From: JBFMFR01 sp040752025
GTDB lineage: Bacteria; Chloroflexota; Anaerolineae; Anaerolineales; UBA4823
Assembly: GCA_040752025.1 (NCBI GenBank)
Contig: JBFMFR010000027.1
Coordinates: 24,548-88,547 of the forward strand
Length of the DNA stretch: 64,000 nucleotides
Direction of reading: 5' to 3'
This document shows, one piece after another, positions 49,401 through 58,087 of this stretch; within the stretch, counting starts at the first letter, position 1, and each line of letters opens with the position of its first letter. Under the pieces are notes generated by a model that saw only the letters and a list, made by a program, of their open reading frames with translations, made no database searches and was not told where the DNA came from. The position numbers were made by a program, and so were the translations under genes.

Positions 49401-49417
49401 ACTATTTGGACAATAGT
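49401..49417. promoter_or_regulatory. Candidate operator ACTATT-N5-AATAGT
   Basis: A 6-bp inverted repeat with TGGAC spacer lies next to the -35 box of the directon promoter and upstream of the divergent phosphoesterase gene. It could regulate both. Confidence 0.4.
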
Positions 49418-49460
49418 TATCCTTTTTTAATCCTATTTTCATGTGATACACTTGATTTCT

Positions 49461-50225
49461 ATGTGCAGCCACCTTTCGATCACAGGCGGCAAACTGGCCA
49501 TCCTGGCCGATATCCACGGCAACCTCTGGGCCCTGGAGGCGGTCCTGGCAGATCTCGAGACACGCCAGGTGCACACCCTGCTCAACCTGGGCGACACGCT
49601 GTACGGCCCGCTGGCCCCCACAGAAACCGCTCGCCGGCTGATGGCCTTGAACCTGATCCATATCCAGGGCAATGAAGACCGGCTGATCGTGCAGCCGCCC
49701 GCAGAGCCAGCGCGCTCGGCCACCCTGCGATACGTGCTCAAGGAACTGCCCGGCGAGTGCCTGAGCTGGCTGGCGAGTCACCCCCGCACGCAGGTCGTTG
49801 CAAATACGCTCTTCGCCTGCCACGGCACGCCAGGCTCAGACAGCACCTATCTCTTGGAGGAAGTCAGCCCGGACGGCGTACACCTGAGCGCGCCGCAGAC
49901 GATTGCAGAGCGCCTGGCCGGCGTCAGCCAGAGTCTAATCGCCTGCGGGCACAGTCACTGCCCGAACGTCTTCAGCCTGCCAGATGGGAAAACCATCGTC
50001 AACCCTGGCAGCGTCGGCCTGCCCGCCTATAGCGACGACCTGCCGCATTTCCACAAGATGGAAACCGGCAGCCCGCACGCCCGCTATGCGCTGGTGGAAC
50101 CGTCCGCCCAGGGCTGGCAGGTCGAGCACATTGCCGTGCCCTATGCCTGGGAGCAAGCCGCAGCAGCGGCCGCCGCCAATGGGCGCCGCGACTGGGCTGG
50201 CTGGCTTTCCAGCGGCAGAGCATAG
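49461..50225 (+). CDS. Calcineurin-like metallophosphoesterase (YfcE/MJ0936-like)
   Basis: The 254-residue protein has the metallophosphoesterase motifs LAILADIHGNLWALEAVLAD (DxH), NLGDTLYGP (GD), IQGNEDRL (GNxD), ACHGTPGSD and CGHSHCPNVFSLPDGKTIVN (GHxH). The family includes phosphodiesterases. GTG 49443 and ATG 49461 are both possible starts and neither has an SD; ATG is preferred. It diverges from the 21-gene directon. Confidence 0.92.
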   Translation: MCSHLSITGGKLAILADIHGNLWALEAVLADLETRQVHTLLNLGDTLYGPLAPTETARRLMALNLIHIQGNEDRLIVQPPAEPARSATLRYVLKELPGECLSWLASHPRTQVVANTLFACHGTPGSDSTYLLEEVSPDGVHLSAPQTIAERLAGVSQSLIACGHSHCPNVFSLPDGKTIVNPGSVGLPAYSDDLPHFHKMETGSPHARYALVEPSAQGWQVEHIAVPYAWEQAAAAAAANGRRDWAGWLSSGRA

Positions 50226-50310
50226 CGGAATTTACACTAATTTATCACCACAAGGGGGGCAAACGCGAGTAAAATAGATGCAGGTGTAAGAGGAAGCGGG
50301 AGATGTGCAT

Positions 50311-51831
50311 ATGCTCTTATATTTAGCGATCTTTGCGTCGGCCGTGTTTTCGTTCCAGGGCTCGTATTCAGCCTGGAAAAAGCGTGACAAGCCCAGCGCC
50401 GTGCCCCTGGCGATCGTCAGCCTGTGCGCCGGTCTGTGGGCGATTTGCTACGCCATGGAATTGGCCAGCAAGGACCTGTCAAGCAAAAACCTGTGGGGCA
50501 GCCTGAAATACCTGTTCATTGTCCCCATCCCGGTAGCGCTGGCCAGCTTTGTGCTGCGATTCGCCGGCTGGCAGAACTGGCCGCGGCCCGGCCTGCTGGT
50601 CGCACTGCTGGCGATCCCAATGGCGACGATGGTTATGATCTTCACCAACGATCTGCACCACGCCTTTTGGCAAAGAGCCTGGCTGGAAACGATTGGAGCC
50701 TTGCGCGTGCGCATGGTCACCTACGGAGCATGGTTCTGGATCAATGCCGTGTACGCCTACGCCCTGATCATCGTCAGCTCTGCCGTGGCGTTCGCCAGCC
50801 TGTCGCGCCTGGGGGGGACCTATCGCCGGCAGATGCTGCTGCTGGCGGCGGCGCTCTCGCTGCCGCTGGCGGCCAACCTGCTCACCCTCCTGAAAATCCA
50901 GCCCTTTCATGGCATCGACCTGAGCCCGATCGCCTTCGGCCTGAGCGCCGTGTTCCTGCTGCTCACCACCGGCATGGGCAGCCTGCTCAACGTGGTGCCG
51001 CTGGCATACGCCAACCTGGTCGAGCAAATGCGCGATGGCGTGCTGATCCTGGACGCCGAAGATCGCATCCTGACCCTCAACCCGGCAGCCGAGCAAACCC
51101 TGAAGCGCAAACGCTCCGAACTGCTCGGCCAGGCGCTGGCAGACATCGACCACCCCATCCTGGAGCTGGTGCGCCTGACCAAAGGCGAGAACACCAGCCG
51201 CCGCGAAGTCAAAGCCGAAGACCCCGAACGCCCACGCTGGTTCGAGATGATGATCGCCTCCTTGACCGCCTCCAAGGGCCGGCCTATCGGGCGCATCGTA
51301 GTCTGGCACGATATCTCCGAACGCAAGAAAATCGAGGCAGAGCTGCGCCATGCCTCCACCCATGACGGCCTGACCGGGCTGTACAACCGCCTGTTCTTCG
51401 AAGAGGAGCTGGAGCGCTTCCGCTTCGGGCGCACCTGGCCGCTGGCGGTGCTGATCGCAGACATCGACGATCTCAAAGCCACCAACGACAACCTGGGGCA
51501 CGCCGCGGGCGACGAGATGATCCGCCAGGTAGCGCAGCTCCTGCGCCAGGCCGTGCGCAGCGAGGATATGGTGGCGCGCGTCGGCGGGGACGAGTTCGCC
51601 GTGCTGATCCCGCACTGCGACGAGCTGCGCTCAGAGGCATTGACCCGGCGGTTGGAGCGGGCAATCGCAGCCCACAACACCAACCCGAACTCGCTGAAAG
51701 TACAGCTCTCGTTTGGCTGCGCCGTGGCCCGCGATGGCACTCAGCTCGAAAAAGCGCTGCAGGTGGCCGACCACCGCATGTACGTGGAGAAAAGCCTGCA
51801 CAAAGGCACCTATGATCTCGATCCGGGATGA
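50311..51831 (+). CDS. Membrane GGDEF diguanylate cyclase with 7TM and PAS domains
   Basis: The 506-residue protein has an N-terminal 7-8 TM sensor (about 1-225, the histidine-kinase N-terminal 7TM type, with LLYLAIFASAVFSFQGSYSA and GTYRRQMLLLAAALSLPLAA), a PAS domain (about 240-345; MRDGVLILDAEDRILTLNPA) and GGDEF (about 350-500). The active site ARVGGDEFAVL is intact, and RSED five residues upstream is an RxxD inhibitory site. It makes cyclic di-GMP in response to an unknown membrane signal. GGGAG lies 8 nt before ATG 50311. The GNAT gene overlaps its 3' end by 20 nt. Confidence 0.93.
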   Translation: MLLYLAIFASAVFSFQGSYSAWKKRDKPSAVPLAIVSLCAGLWAICYAMELASKDLSSKNLWGSLKYLFIVPIPVALASFVLRFAGWQNWPRPGLLVALLAIPMATMVMIFTNDLHHAFWQRAWLETIGALRVRMVTYGAWFWINAVYAYALIIVSSAVAFASLSRLGGTYRRQMLLLAAALSLPLAANLLTLLKIQPFHGIDLSPIAFGLSAVFLLLTTGMGSLLNVVPLAYANLVEQMRDGVLILDAEDRILTLNPAAEQTLKRKRSELLGQALADIDHPILELVRLTKGENTSRREVKAEDPERPRWFEMMIASLTASKGRPIGRIVVWHDISERKKIEAELRHASTHDGLTGLYNRLFFEEELERFRFGRTWPLAVLIADIDDLKATNDNLGHAAGDEMIRQVAQLLRQAVRSEDMVARVGGDEFAVLIPHCDELRSEALTRRLERAIAAHNTNPNSLKVQLSFGCAVARDGTQLEKALQVADHRMYVEKSLHKGTYDLDPG

Positions 51832-52324
51832 AACGCCCGGTGACATCCCCGCCATCCATAGCGTCAACGCACTGGCCTTCGAACGACCGGAAGAAGCCCG
51901 CCTGGTCGACAAACTGCGCGCCGCCTGCCCTGGTGCGCTCTCGCTGGTAGCCGAGCAGGACGGGCAGATCGCCGGGCACATCCTGTTCACGCCGGTCGCC
52001 ATCGACGGCTGCCCGCTGCAGGGCGGCATGGGCCTGGCGCCCCTGGCGGTGCTGCCTGAAAGACAGCGCCAGGGGATCGGCTCCCGGCTGGTGCAGGCTG
52101 GCCTGGCCCGGCTGCGCCAGGCCGGCTGCCCCTACGCGATCGTGCTCGGGCACCCGGCGTATTACCCGCGCTTCGGCTTCCAGCGCGCTTCCCACTACGG
52201 GCTGCGCAGCCAGTGGGAAGGCGTGCCGGACGAGGCCTTCATGGCGCTGGAGCTGCAAGCCGGGGCGCTGCAGGGCGTCTCGGGGGTGGCCAGGTATCGC
52301 AGTGAGTTCGACGAGGCGATGTAA
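51812..52324 (+). CDS. GNAT N-acetyltransferase
   Basis: The 170-residue protein starts at ATG 51812 inside the end of the GGDEF gene. GNAT motifs are IAGHILFTPVAIDGC, MGLAPLAVLPERQRQGIGSR (acetyl-CoA loop RQRQGIGS) and GHPAYYPRFGFQRASHYGLR. The pattern is of the YhbS type. The overlap suggests translational coupling, although no functional link to c-di-GMP is known. Confidence 0.92.
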   Translation: MISIRDETPGDIPAIHSVNALAFERPEEARLVDKLRAACPGALSLVAEQDGQIAGHILFTPVAIDGCPLQGGMGLAPLAVLPERQRQGIGSRLVQAGLARLRQAGCPYAIVLGHPAYYPRFGFQRASHYGLRSQWEGVPDEAFMALELQAGALQGVSGVARYRSEFDEAM

Positions 52325-52332
52325 TCCAACCC

Positions 52333-52377
52333 TTGACAAAGCGGCAATAACAGTGTAATATTTATAAACACTGTTCA
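52333..52377 (+). promoter_or_regulatory. Promoter and operator of second TetR gene
   Basis: TTGACA (52333-52338), 17 nt, TAATAT (52356-52361). AACAGTG (52349-52355) and CACTGTT (52369-52375) form a 7-bp inverted repeat straddling the -10. The 13-mer TAAACACTGTTCA recurs at 53017. Confidence 0.82.
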
Positions 52378-52391
52378 CCTCGAAAACTACG

Positions 52392-52997
52392 ATGACGCAA
52401 CCCACCCCAAGTTCACGCCGCTACGAAAAAACCCGCCAGGGAATCCTGGACGCGGCGCGTGCCATCCTGCTCGAGCAGGGCGTCCAGGCCATCTCGATGC
52501 GCACCCTGGCCGAAAAAGTGGATTACTCCCCCGCCGCCCTGTACAAGTACTTCTCGAATAAGGAAGAGATCATCGAAGCGCTGCGCCAGGAGGCCTGGGC
52601 GCTGCTGGCGGCCCACGAGCCCGAAGTCGAACCGGGCATGTCGCTGGGTGAGATCTTCATCCAATCCGGGCGCAGCTACGTGGATTTCGCCACGCGCTAC
52701 CCCGAGTACTACCTGCTGATGATGAGCACGGTCGAGGGCGGGCCGGCCAGCCTGGCAGCCTTCAAACAGGACCCCAATTTCCTCAGCCTTTTGCAGTTCA
52801 TGGAAGCCGCCGTGGCCGCCGGCGAGTTCAAAGTCCCCGATGGCTATACGACATTCCACATGACCCTGCTGAGCTGGTTCAGCGTGCACGCCGTTGCGCT
52901 GCTCAAGCTGACCATGATGAGCCAGTGCGCCGATGAGTTCGAAGCCACCAGCCTGGAAGTCTTTCAGATGATCTGCGGTTTCTTTTCCGCCAAATAG
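52392..52997 (+). CDS. TetR/AcrR family transcriptional regulator
   Basis: The 201-residue protein has a TetR HTH in the first 60 residues (RQGILDAARAILLEQGVQAI then RTLAEKVDYSPAALYKYFSNK) and a helical C-terminal domain. It sits behind a promoter that carries an inverted repeat, and a matching half-site precedes the membrane protein gene at 53060. Control of itself and of that gene is likely. The inducer is unknown. Confidence 0.93.
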   Translation: MTQPTPSSRRYEKTRQGILDAARAILLEQGVQAISMRTLAEKVDYSPAALYKYFSNKEEIIEALRQEAWALLAAHEPEVEPGMSLGEIFIQSGRSYVDFATRYPEYYLLMMSTVEGGPASLAAFKQDPNFLSLLQFMEAAVAAGEFKVPDGYTTFHMTLLSWFSVHAVALLKLTMMSQCADEFEATSLEVFQMICGFFSAK

Positions 52998-53016
52998 CTC
53001 TTTTTTTGAGCCTGAG

Positions 53017-53029
53017 TAAACACTGTTCA
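53017..53029 (+). promoter_or_regulatory. Second copy of TetR operator half-site
   Basis: TAAACACTGTTCA is identical to 52365-52377 and lies 30 nt before the membrane-protein ATG. CACTG recurs at 53039-53043. Confidence 0.6.
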
Positions 53030-53059
53030 TATTTCATACACTGATAAGGAACCAAAAAA

Positions 53060-53878
53060 ATGGAAACGCAGCAAACCCTCCAACTCGCAAGCGCGCGCAC
53101 CTTGCGCATCGAAGAAATGCTCACCGTCCTGATCCTGGCGCTCACCCTGGTGGCCGCCGGGGCGGGCGTCTTGCTGCCCGGCTTCTACCAGGGCGTGGTC
53201 GATCCGAGGTACCTGAGCGGCACGATCACCGCCGACCTGGTCTCGCTGGCCTGCCTGCCCCTGCTGGTCGTCTGCCTGCTGAACGCCCGCCGGGGCAGCC
53301 TGACGGCGCGCCTGGTGTGGATCTCGCTGCTGGCGTACCTGGGCTACGCCTACGCCGTCTATGCCTTCGACCGGCTCTATACGAGCCTGTTCCTGGTTTA
53401 CGTGGCTTTGTTCAGCCTGTGCGTCTTCGCCGGGGCGGCAGTCCTGGCGCAGATCGACATCGCCCAGGCGGCGCAGCGCCTGGAAGGCATGCGCCTGCGC
53501 CGGGCGACGGCCGTCTTCCTGGCCTTCACCGGGCTGATCCTGTACGCCATCGAGCTGCCCACCATCCTGGGGCGCATCCCCGGCGGCGTGCAGGCCGGGG
53601 GCACGCCCTTCATGGTGCTGGACATGGCCCTGGTAGCGCCCATCGCCGCCCTGACGGGAGCCTGGCTGTGGCAGCGCCGCCCGTGGGGAGCGGTCTTGAC
53701 CGGCGTCTTCCTGATCAAGGCCATCACCCTGATGAGCAGTTTCCTGATCGCCGATTATTACGACTGGTTCACGGGCAAATCGATCGATCATAGCGCTACC
53801 CTGGCCTTCACCTTCGTGTACCTGTGCGTGTACTTCTTCCTGTGGAACTACCTGGCAGCTTTCAAGAAAAGCGCCTAG
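53060..53878 (+). CDS. Polytopic membrane protein, unknown function
   Basis: The 272-residue protein has about seven TM helices (EMLTVLILALTLVAAGAGVL; TADLVSLACLPLLVVCLLNA; VYVALFSLCVFAGAAVLAQI; ATAVFLAFTGLILYAIELPT; PWGAVLTGVFLIKAITLMSS; ATLAFTFVYLCVYFFLWNYL). No transporter signature is recognised. It follows a TetR gene and shares the TetR operator half-site, so it is probably the repressor's target. Its 3' end overlaps the convergent MOSC gene by 4 nt. Confidence 0.88.
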   Translation: METQQTLQLASARTLRIEEMLTVLILALTLVAAGAGVLLPGFYQGVVDPRYLSGTITADLVSLACLPLLVVCLLNARRGSLTARLVWISLLAYLGYAYAVYAFDRLYTSLFLVYVALFSLCVFAGAAVLAQIDIAQAAQRLEGMRLRRATAVFLAFTGLILYAIELPTILGRIPGGVQAGGTPFMVLDMALVAPIAALTGAWLWQRRPWGAVLTGVFLIKAITLMSSFLIADYYDWFTGKSIDHSATLAFTFVYLCVYFFLWNYLAAFKKSA

Positions 53879-54417
53879 ACGCACTCCAAAGGCTGGCGCG
53901 GCTCCGGCGGCAGCTCGACCCGCACCGGGTCGCCGGGACGCACCTCGCCGCCCGCCAGCACCACACCCATCACGCCCGCCTTGCGGATCAAATTGCCGCC
54001 TGCGTCACGCTCCAGCACGGCGGCTAACAGGCCCTTTTGGAAGCGCTCGATCTGGGCGCAGGGGTTGCGCAGACCGGTGACCGCGACTACCGCGGCGCCC
54101 CCAATCAACAGACGCGCCCCGCGCGGCAGATCGAGCAGCGCCAGGCCGCGCGTGGTGATGTTCTCGCCCAACTCCCCGGGGGAGACCTCGAGGCCGGCGG
54201 CGCGCAGCTCGTCGAACAGCTCGGCGTGGATCAGGTGCACCTGGCGCAGGTTGGGCTGGCTCGGGTCGGCGGCCAGCCGCGAGCGGTGCTGCACTGTGCC
54301 CCCCAGGTGGGCGTCGCCCTGCACGCCCAGGCCCGCCAGCAGTTGGATGCTCGCCTGGTTGGGCTTGCTGAAAGTGTGGGCTGCGCTGCAGCTTACGGCG
54401 ATCACGAAAGCGTCCAT
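53875..54417 (-). CDS. MOSC-domain protein
   Basis: The 180-residue protein starts at ATG 54417 (MDAFVIAVSCSAAHTFSKPN). MOSC features are VQGDAHLGGTVQHRS, VSPGELGENITTRGLALLDL and GLRNPCAQIERFQKGLL, the last holding the conserved NPCxQIExF with its Cys. MOSC domains carry sulfur for molybdenum-cofactor enzymes or other sulfur transfer. It may be linked to Moco enzymes elsewhere, as none is obvious here. Confidence 0.94.
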   Translation of the reverse strand: MDAFVIAVSCSAAHTFSKPNQASIQLLAGLGVQGDAHLGGTVQHRSRLAADPSQPNLRQVHLIHAELFDELRAAGLEVSPGELGENITTRGLALLDLPRGARLLIGGAAVVAVTGLRNPCAQIERFQKGLLAAVLERDAGGNLIRKAGVMGVVLAGGEVRPGDPVRVELPPEPRQPLECV

Positions 54418-54431
54418 CCTGGATCTCTCCT

Positions 54432-55628
54432 TCACGGCTGCTCTCCTGGAGCGCCGGGCGCGTCTGAGCCTGGTTCGCCATAACCAGGGTCATAAACAAC
54501 GACCCGGTTGCGGCCCAACTGCTTGGCCTGCTGCAGCGCTCGATCGGCGCAGATGAGCACATCCTCCCCATCCGAGGCGTGCTCCGGGATCCCGGCTACC
54601 CCCAAAGAAAGGGTCGCTCGAATTTCTCGATTTTCATGAACAAAGCGTAAGGTCTCGAATACGGAGCGCACCTGTTCTGCACGGTCGGCGGCGACCTCCA
54701 CCGAAGCGCCCGGCATGACGATCAAAAACTCCTCGCCCCCAAAGCGGCAGGCGATGTCCCCGGAGCGGATCCGGGTCTTCAGCAGGTCGCCGAGCCCCTT
54801 CAGGACCAGATCGCCGGCCTTGTGCCCGTACACGTCGTTCACGCGCTTGAAGTGATCCGCATCCATGATAATGACGCTCACCGGCTGGTTGCTGCGGGCG
54901 GAACGAGCAGACTCGCGCTCGAGGGTTTCCTCTAAATAGCGACGGTTGAAAACGCCGGTCAGCGGGTCGCGAATGGTCTGCTCGCGCAGTTCGGCCTGCA
55001 ACTCCTCGATGGCATCGATGTAGCCCATGAGCAGCTTGTTGGCTTCGCTGAGCGAATCCTGGATCACGCGGCGCTGCTTGATCTCGTGCTGCACCTGGCC
55101 ATAGAGATGGACGCCTTCGATCACCAGGGCGGCCTGCTCCGCCAGGAGGCCCAGGTAGACCGCGTGCTGGCGAGTGAAGCTCGCCGGCGCGGCGCTTTCG
55201 AGAAGGATCACACCGGCCAACCGCCCCTGGGAGGAGACGGCCGCGCAGGCAAAGGAGCGCACCCATTCTGTACCGGGAAGTTCCCCGAAAATGCTTCCAT
55301 CGCCGCCATCCGAGAGGATCACCGGAATATGGGTCGCAGCCATTTTGCGGAGAAGCGGGTGCTCCTGCAAAGCCAGGCGTGTGCCCAGCACCCGGGCGCG
55401 AGCGGGTTCCGGATAGCCCTGCACATAGGCGCAAGAGAAGTTTTCGGAGAGGGGACCGGCCAGGTAAACGCAGGCGGCATCAAAAGGCACGACCAGGCCC
55501 ACGCCGGATAGGATGCCCTCGAGCACCGCTTCCATCTCGCGGCTGTGGTCAAGCGCCCGGGCTATGGCGTGCAGCGCCTCAACCAGCCGGTCCTGCGCCG
55601 GCCCGCTTGCGCCGGAATTCTCGCTCAT
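54432..55628 (-). CDS. GAF-GGDEF diguanylate cyclase
   Basis: The 398-residue protein starts at ATG 55628 (MSENSGASGPAQDRLVEALH). A GAF domain spans about 20-175 (GILSGVGLVVPFDAACVYLA; GVILLESAAPASFTRQHAVY), then a coiled linker (HEIKQRRVIQDSLSEANKLL) and GGDEF (about 235-395) with CRFGGEEFLIVMPG intact and an RSGD I-site. It is cytosolic. Its ATG overlaps the stop of the upstream toroid-fold gene by 4 nt (ATGA), linking the two translationally. Confidence 0.93.
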   Translation of the reverse strand: MSENSGASGPAQDRLVEALHAIARALDHSREMEAVLEGILSGVGLVVPFDAACVYLAGPLSENFSCAYVQGYPEPARARVLGTRLALQEHPLLRKMAATHIPVILSDGGDGSIFGELPGTEWVRSFACAAVSSQGRLAGVILLESAAPASFTRQHAVYLGLLAEQAALVIEGVHLYGQVQHEIKQRRVIQDSLSEANKLLMGYIDAIEELQAELREQTIRDPLTGVFNRRYLEETLERESARSARSNQPVSVIIMDADHFKRVNDVYGHKAGDLVLKGLGDLLKTRIRSGDIACRFGGEEFLIVMPGASVEVAADRAEQVRSVFETLRFVHENREIRATLSLGVAGIPEHASDGEDVLICADRALQQAKQLGRNRVVVYDPGYGEPGSDAPGAPGEQP

Positions 55629-56653
55629 GAAGGATCCCCCGCTGGCAGCGAAGGCAACAGCTCGAACAGGCGCAGCGCCCGCAGGGTCACCCACGGGTTG
55701 GGCTGCTTCTTGGCGCCGAAATCCACCCAGATCTTGCCGGTGTAATCGTATTCCATCCACCAGCGCCCGGCGGCGTCCTGCTTATCCTTGACAATTGCCA
55801 GGGCGGCGGACAGTCGCGGATCGTCTCCATAACCCAGCCTCACCAGGGCCTCGACGAGCTGCAAGAGGTCGGTGACGTAGAAGACCGGGAAGCCGAACTT
55901 CCACCAGTTCCCGCTGGGTTTAGCGCTGTAGCCGGTTGGGTAGGCGGCCGTGGCCGGGTCCACGCTGAAGAGGAAATCCACGCCGCGTTGGATGGCACGC
56001 TCGATCAGGTCCGTGCGGCGCATTCGTGGGCGCAAACGGCTGAAAGCCAGCATGACTTTGACCGCGCCCCAGGCGCAGGGCAGTTTGTCGTTGGCGCCGC
56101 AGGCGAAGCCCGGACCGCATTTACCGGCGTAGTAGCGCACGGCCGCCCCGCGCGCCTCCTGCGCCGCCACGCCCTCCCCGGTCTGGCTGCGCGCCATCCA
56201 CTCGAAGGCCAGCTCCAGGCGGGGATCGGTGCAGCCCAGCTCGAGCAGCGCCCAGCACAGGTTGCCCTGCAAGCAGTCGATGGTGCCCGAGGGCGGGCCA
56301 GTCATGCTGAACTGCCTGCCGGCGTTCAGGGCGTGCTCCAGCACATATTCACAGGCGCGCCCGATGCGCGTGTCCGCCTCGATGCGGGCGCCCAACTGCG
56401 CCAGCAGGATCACTGCCCAGACGGTCGAGCGGTACTTGGGCAGGTAGCCCGGCCCGGGCTCGGCCCAGTAGCCGGAGGGGTGCATCTCGGCCAGCACCTG
56501 GGCGATCGGGCCTTGGGTGTGCGCCAGATGGCGCGCGGCGGCCAGCTCAGAGTCATCTTCGGGCAGGCCCACCAGGTCACGCAGGGCCAGGTAGCGCACC
56601 CCCGGCGAACCCGGCTCGAGCAGCCAATCCAGGGCGGCGCTATTGGAGGGCAT
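55625..56653 (-). CDS. Terpenoid-cyclase/prenyltransferase toroid-fold protein
   Basis: The 342-residue protein starts at ATG 56653 (MPSNSAALDWLLEPGSPGVR). Repeated helical units with W and G residues (YLPKYRSTVWAVILLAQLGA; GTIDCLQGNLCWALLELGCT; RWWMEYDYTGKIWVDFGAKK) fit the squalene cyclase/protein prenyltransferase alpha-alpha toroid. A DxDD-type cyclase motif is not seen. Cys-rich stretches (KCGPGFACGANDKLPCAWG) are notable. Tight overlaps with a racemase gene upstream (14 nt) and GAF-GGDEF downstream (4 nt) suggest one operon. Confidence 0.82.
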   Translation of the reverse strand: MPSNSAALDWLLEPGSPGVRYLALRDLVGLPEDDSELAAARHLAHTQGPIAQVLAEMHPSGYWAEPGPGYLPKYRSTVWAVILLAQLGARIEADTRIGRACEYVLEHALNAGRQFSMTGPPSGTIDCLQGNLCWALLELGCTDPRLELAFEWMARSQTGEGVAAQEARGAAVRYYAGKCGPGFACGANDKLPCAWGAVKVMLAFSRLRPRMRRTDLIERAIQRGVDFLFSVDPATAAYPTGYSAKPSGNWWKFGFPVFYVTDLLQLVEALVRLGYGDDPRLSAALAIVKDKQDAAGRWWMEYDYTGKIWVDFGAKKQPNPWVTLRALRLFELLPSLPAGDPS

Positions 56654-57332
56654 AATCCACCGCCTCTTCGGCGTGAATGCGGGTGGTGTCGAAGAGGGGC
56701 ACGGCGCAGTCGCCATCCCGCACCAGCAGGCCGATCTCGGTGCAGCCCAGGATGACGCCCTGGGCGCCGCCCGCCACCAGGCGCTCGATGATGCGGAGGT
56801 AAGCATCCCGGGACGCGGGGCGGATTTCGCCCAGCACCAGCTCGTCGTAGATCACGCGGTGCACTTCCTGGCGATCCCCGGCATCGGGGATAAGCACCTC
56901 CAGGCCGAACTGCTGCGCCAACCGGCCGCGGTAGAAATCTTCCTGCATGGTGAAGCGCGTGCCCAATAAGCCGATCCTGCGCAGGCCGGCCTGCTGGATG
57001 CGCCGGGCGGCGGCATCGGCGATGTGCAGCAGCGGCAGGCGCGTGCCGGCCTGGATCTCGCCGGCCAGCTTGTGCATGGTGTTGGTGCACAGGACGAGGA
57101 AATCCGCCCCGCCGCGCTCCAGGCCCTGCGCGGCGCTCACCAGCGCCTGGCCCGCCTCGGCCCAGCGACCCTCGTGCTGCAAGACCTCGATCTCGGCGAA
57201 ATCGACCGAGTACATCAGGCAGCGGGCCGAATGCAGCCCGCCCAGCCGGGCCTTGACGGCCTGGTTGACCAGGCGATAATACTCCAGGGACGACTCCCAG
57301 CTCATGCCCCCGATCAGGCCGATCATTTTCAT
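56640..57332 (-). CDS. Aspartate/glutamate racemase family protein (RacX/YgeA type)
   Basis: The 230-residue protein has IGLIGGMSWESSLEYYRLVN at the N-terminus, and both catalytic Cys motifs are present: FLVLCTNTMHKLAGEI and GVILGCTEIGLLVRDGD. The total length and motifs fit PLP-independent broad-specificity amino-acid racemases. It heads a three-gene overlapping set with the toroid-fold protein and GAF-GGDEF. Confidence 0.94.
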   Translation of the reverse strand: MKMIGLIGGMSWESSLEYYRLVNQAVKARLGGLHSARCLMYSVDFAEIEVLQHEGRWAEAGQALVSAAQGLERGGADFLVLCTNTMHKLAGEIQAGTRLPLLHIADAAARRIQQAGLRRIGLLGTRFTMQEDFYRGRLAQQFGLEVLIPDAGDRQEVHRVIYDELVLGEIRPASRDAYLRIIERLVAGGAQGVILGCTEIGLLVRDGDCAVPLFDTTRIHAEEAVDYALQ

Positions 57333-57376
57333 GGTTTACTCCTCCTTATCAAGCACGACAGAAATAAGCTGCATCC

Positions 57377-57643
57377 TCAAGGCCTTTTTAGCGCCTCATC
57401 GTGCTTGCCGACCACGCGCAGCACCAGGGTATCGTTGGCTTCTCGCTCGTAGGTCAGGCGGAAATCCTGATCGACCCGCGCTTCGTAAATCCCCGTCACT
57501 CCCTGGATTGGCTTAGTCTGCAAAGATGGGTGGCGCGGGTTTTCGGCCAGCAAGCGCACCTGTTTCTTGACTTTCTCCTGGATGTGCACTGGCAGCCGGG
57601 CATAAAGCCGCAGGAAGCGCCTGGTGAATTTAATTCTCGGCAT
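57377..57643 (-). CDS. RelE/ParE-family toxin (mRNA interferase or gyrase poison)
   Basis: The 88-residue protein (PRIKFTRRFLRLYARLPVHI) has the RelE/ParE fold with helix QEKVKKQVRLLAENPRHPSL and strands GIYEARVDQDFRLTYEREAN and TLVLRVVGKHDEALKR. Its start overlaps the AbrB antitoxin stop by 14 nt, the usual antitoxin-first pair order. RelE- or YafQ-like activity is likely. ParE cannot be excluded. Confidence 0.92.
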   Translation of the reverse strand: MPRIKFTRRFLRLYARLPVHIQEKVKKQVRLLAENPRHPSLQTKPIQGVTGIYEARVDQDFRLTYEREANDTLVLRVVGKHDEALKRP

Positions 57644-57956
57644 CCGAGCTGTCTGCCCGATAACTTACCTGATCCAGGTGAGCCAGAGCCTGATCGACAC
57701 TGGCGAACTCTTCCACCTGCCCGGACTCCAGGTCCGCCTGGGCCTGACGCTCCAGGCGCTGCCAGCGCTCACTCCAAAACCACGCCTGGTCGGGCGGGAT
57801 GATTTGAGCGCGAGAGATGATCACCCGGCCCTGCTCGTCGGTGGAGAACAGCAGATCGTCCCCTTCTTCAGCGCCCAGGGTCTGGCGAATCTCCTGCGGC
57901 ACAGTGATCTGCCCCTTGTTGCGCAGGCGAGACTTGAAGAACGTTTTATCGGACAT
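57630..57956 (-). CDS. AbrB/SpoVT-type antitoxin
   Basis: The 108-residue protein starts at ATG 57956 (MSDKTFFKSRLRNKGQITVP). The swapped-hairpin AbrB DNA-binding domain covers about 8-52 (RNKGQITVPQEIRQTLGAEE then GDDLLFSTDEQGRVIISRAQ). A C-terminal helical tail (SGQVEEFASVDQALAHL) binds the toxin. It lies directly before and overlaps the RelE/ParE toxin gene. A longer upstream frame is rejected because it runs through the promoter and the CPBP gene. Confidence 0.92.
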   Translation of the reverse strand: MSDKTFFKSRLRNKGQITVPQEIRQTLGAEEGDDLLFSTDEQGRVIISRAQIIPPDQAWFWSERWQRLERQAQADLESGQVEEFASVDQALAHLDQVSYRADSSDAEN

Positions 57957-57995
57957 GGCATACTTCTCCTGGTTAGAAATTCCTACTTTCCAACG

Positions 57996-58004
57996 ATTAT
58001 ACCA
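57996..58004 (-). promoter_or_regulatory. Extended -10 of the AbrB/RelE operon
   Basis: On the minus strand TATAAT (57996-58001) is preceded by TGG, an extended -10, about 35-40 nt before the antitoxin ATG. No good -35 is visible. Confidence 0.55.
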
Positions 58005-58087
58005 GAAACCAGTCCCTGAGCAGCTCACATTGCCGGTTGGATGAAAAATTACACCACTACCTACATCAACCCGGTTTCTTATCAAAC

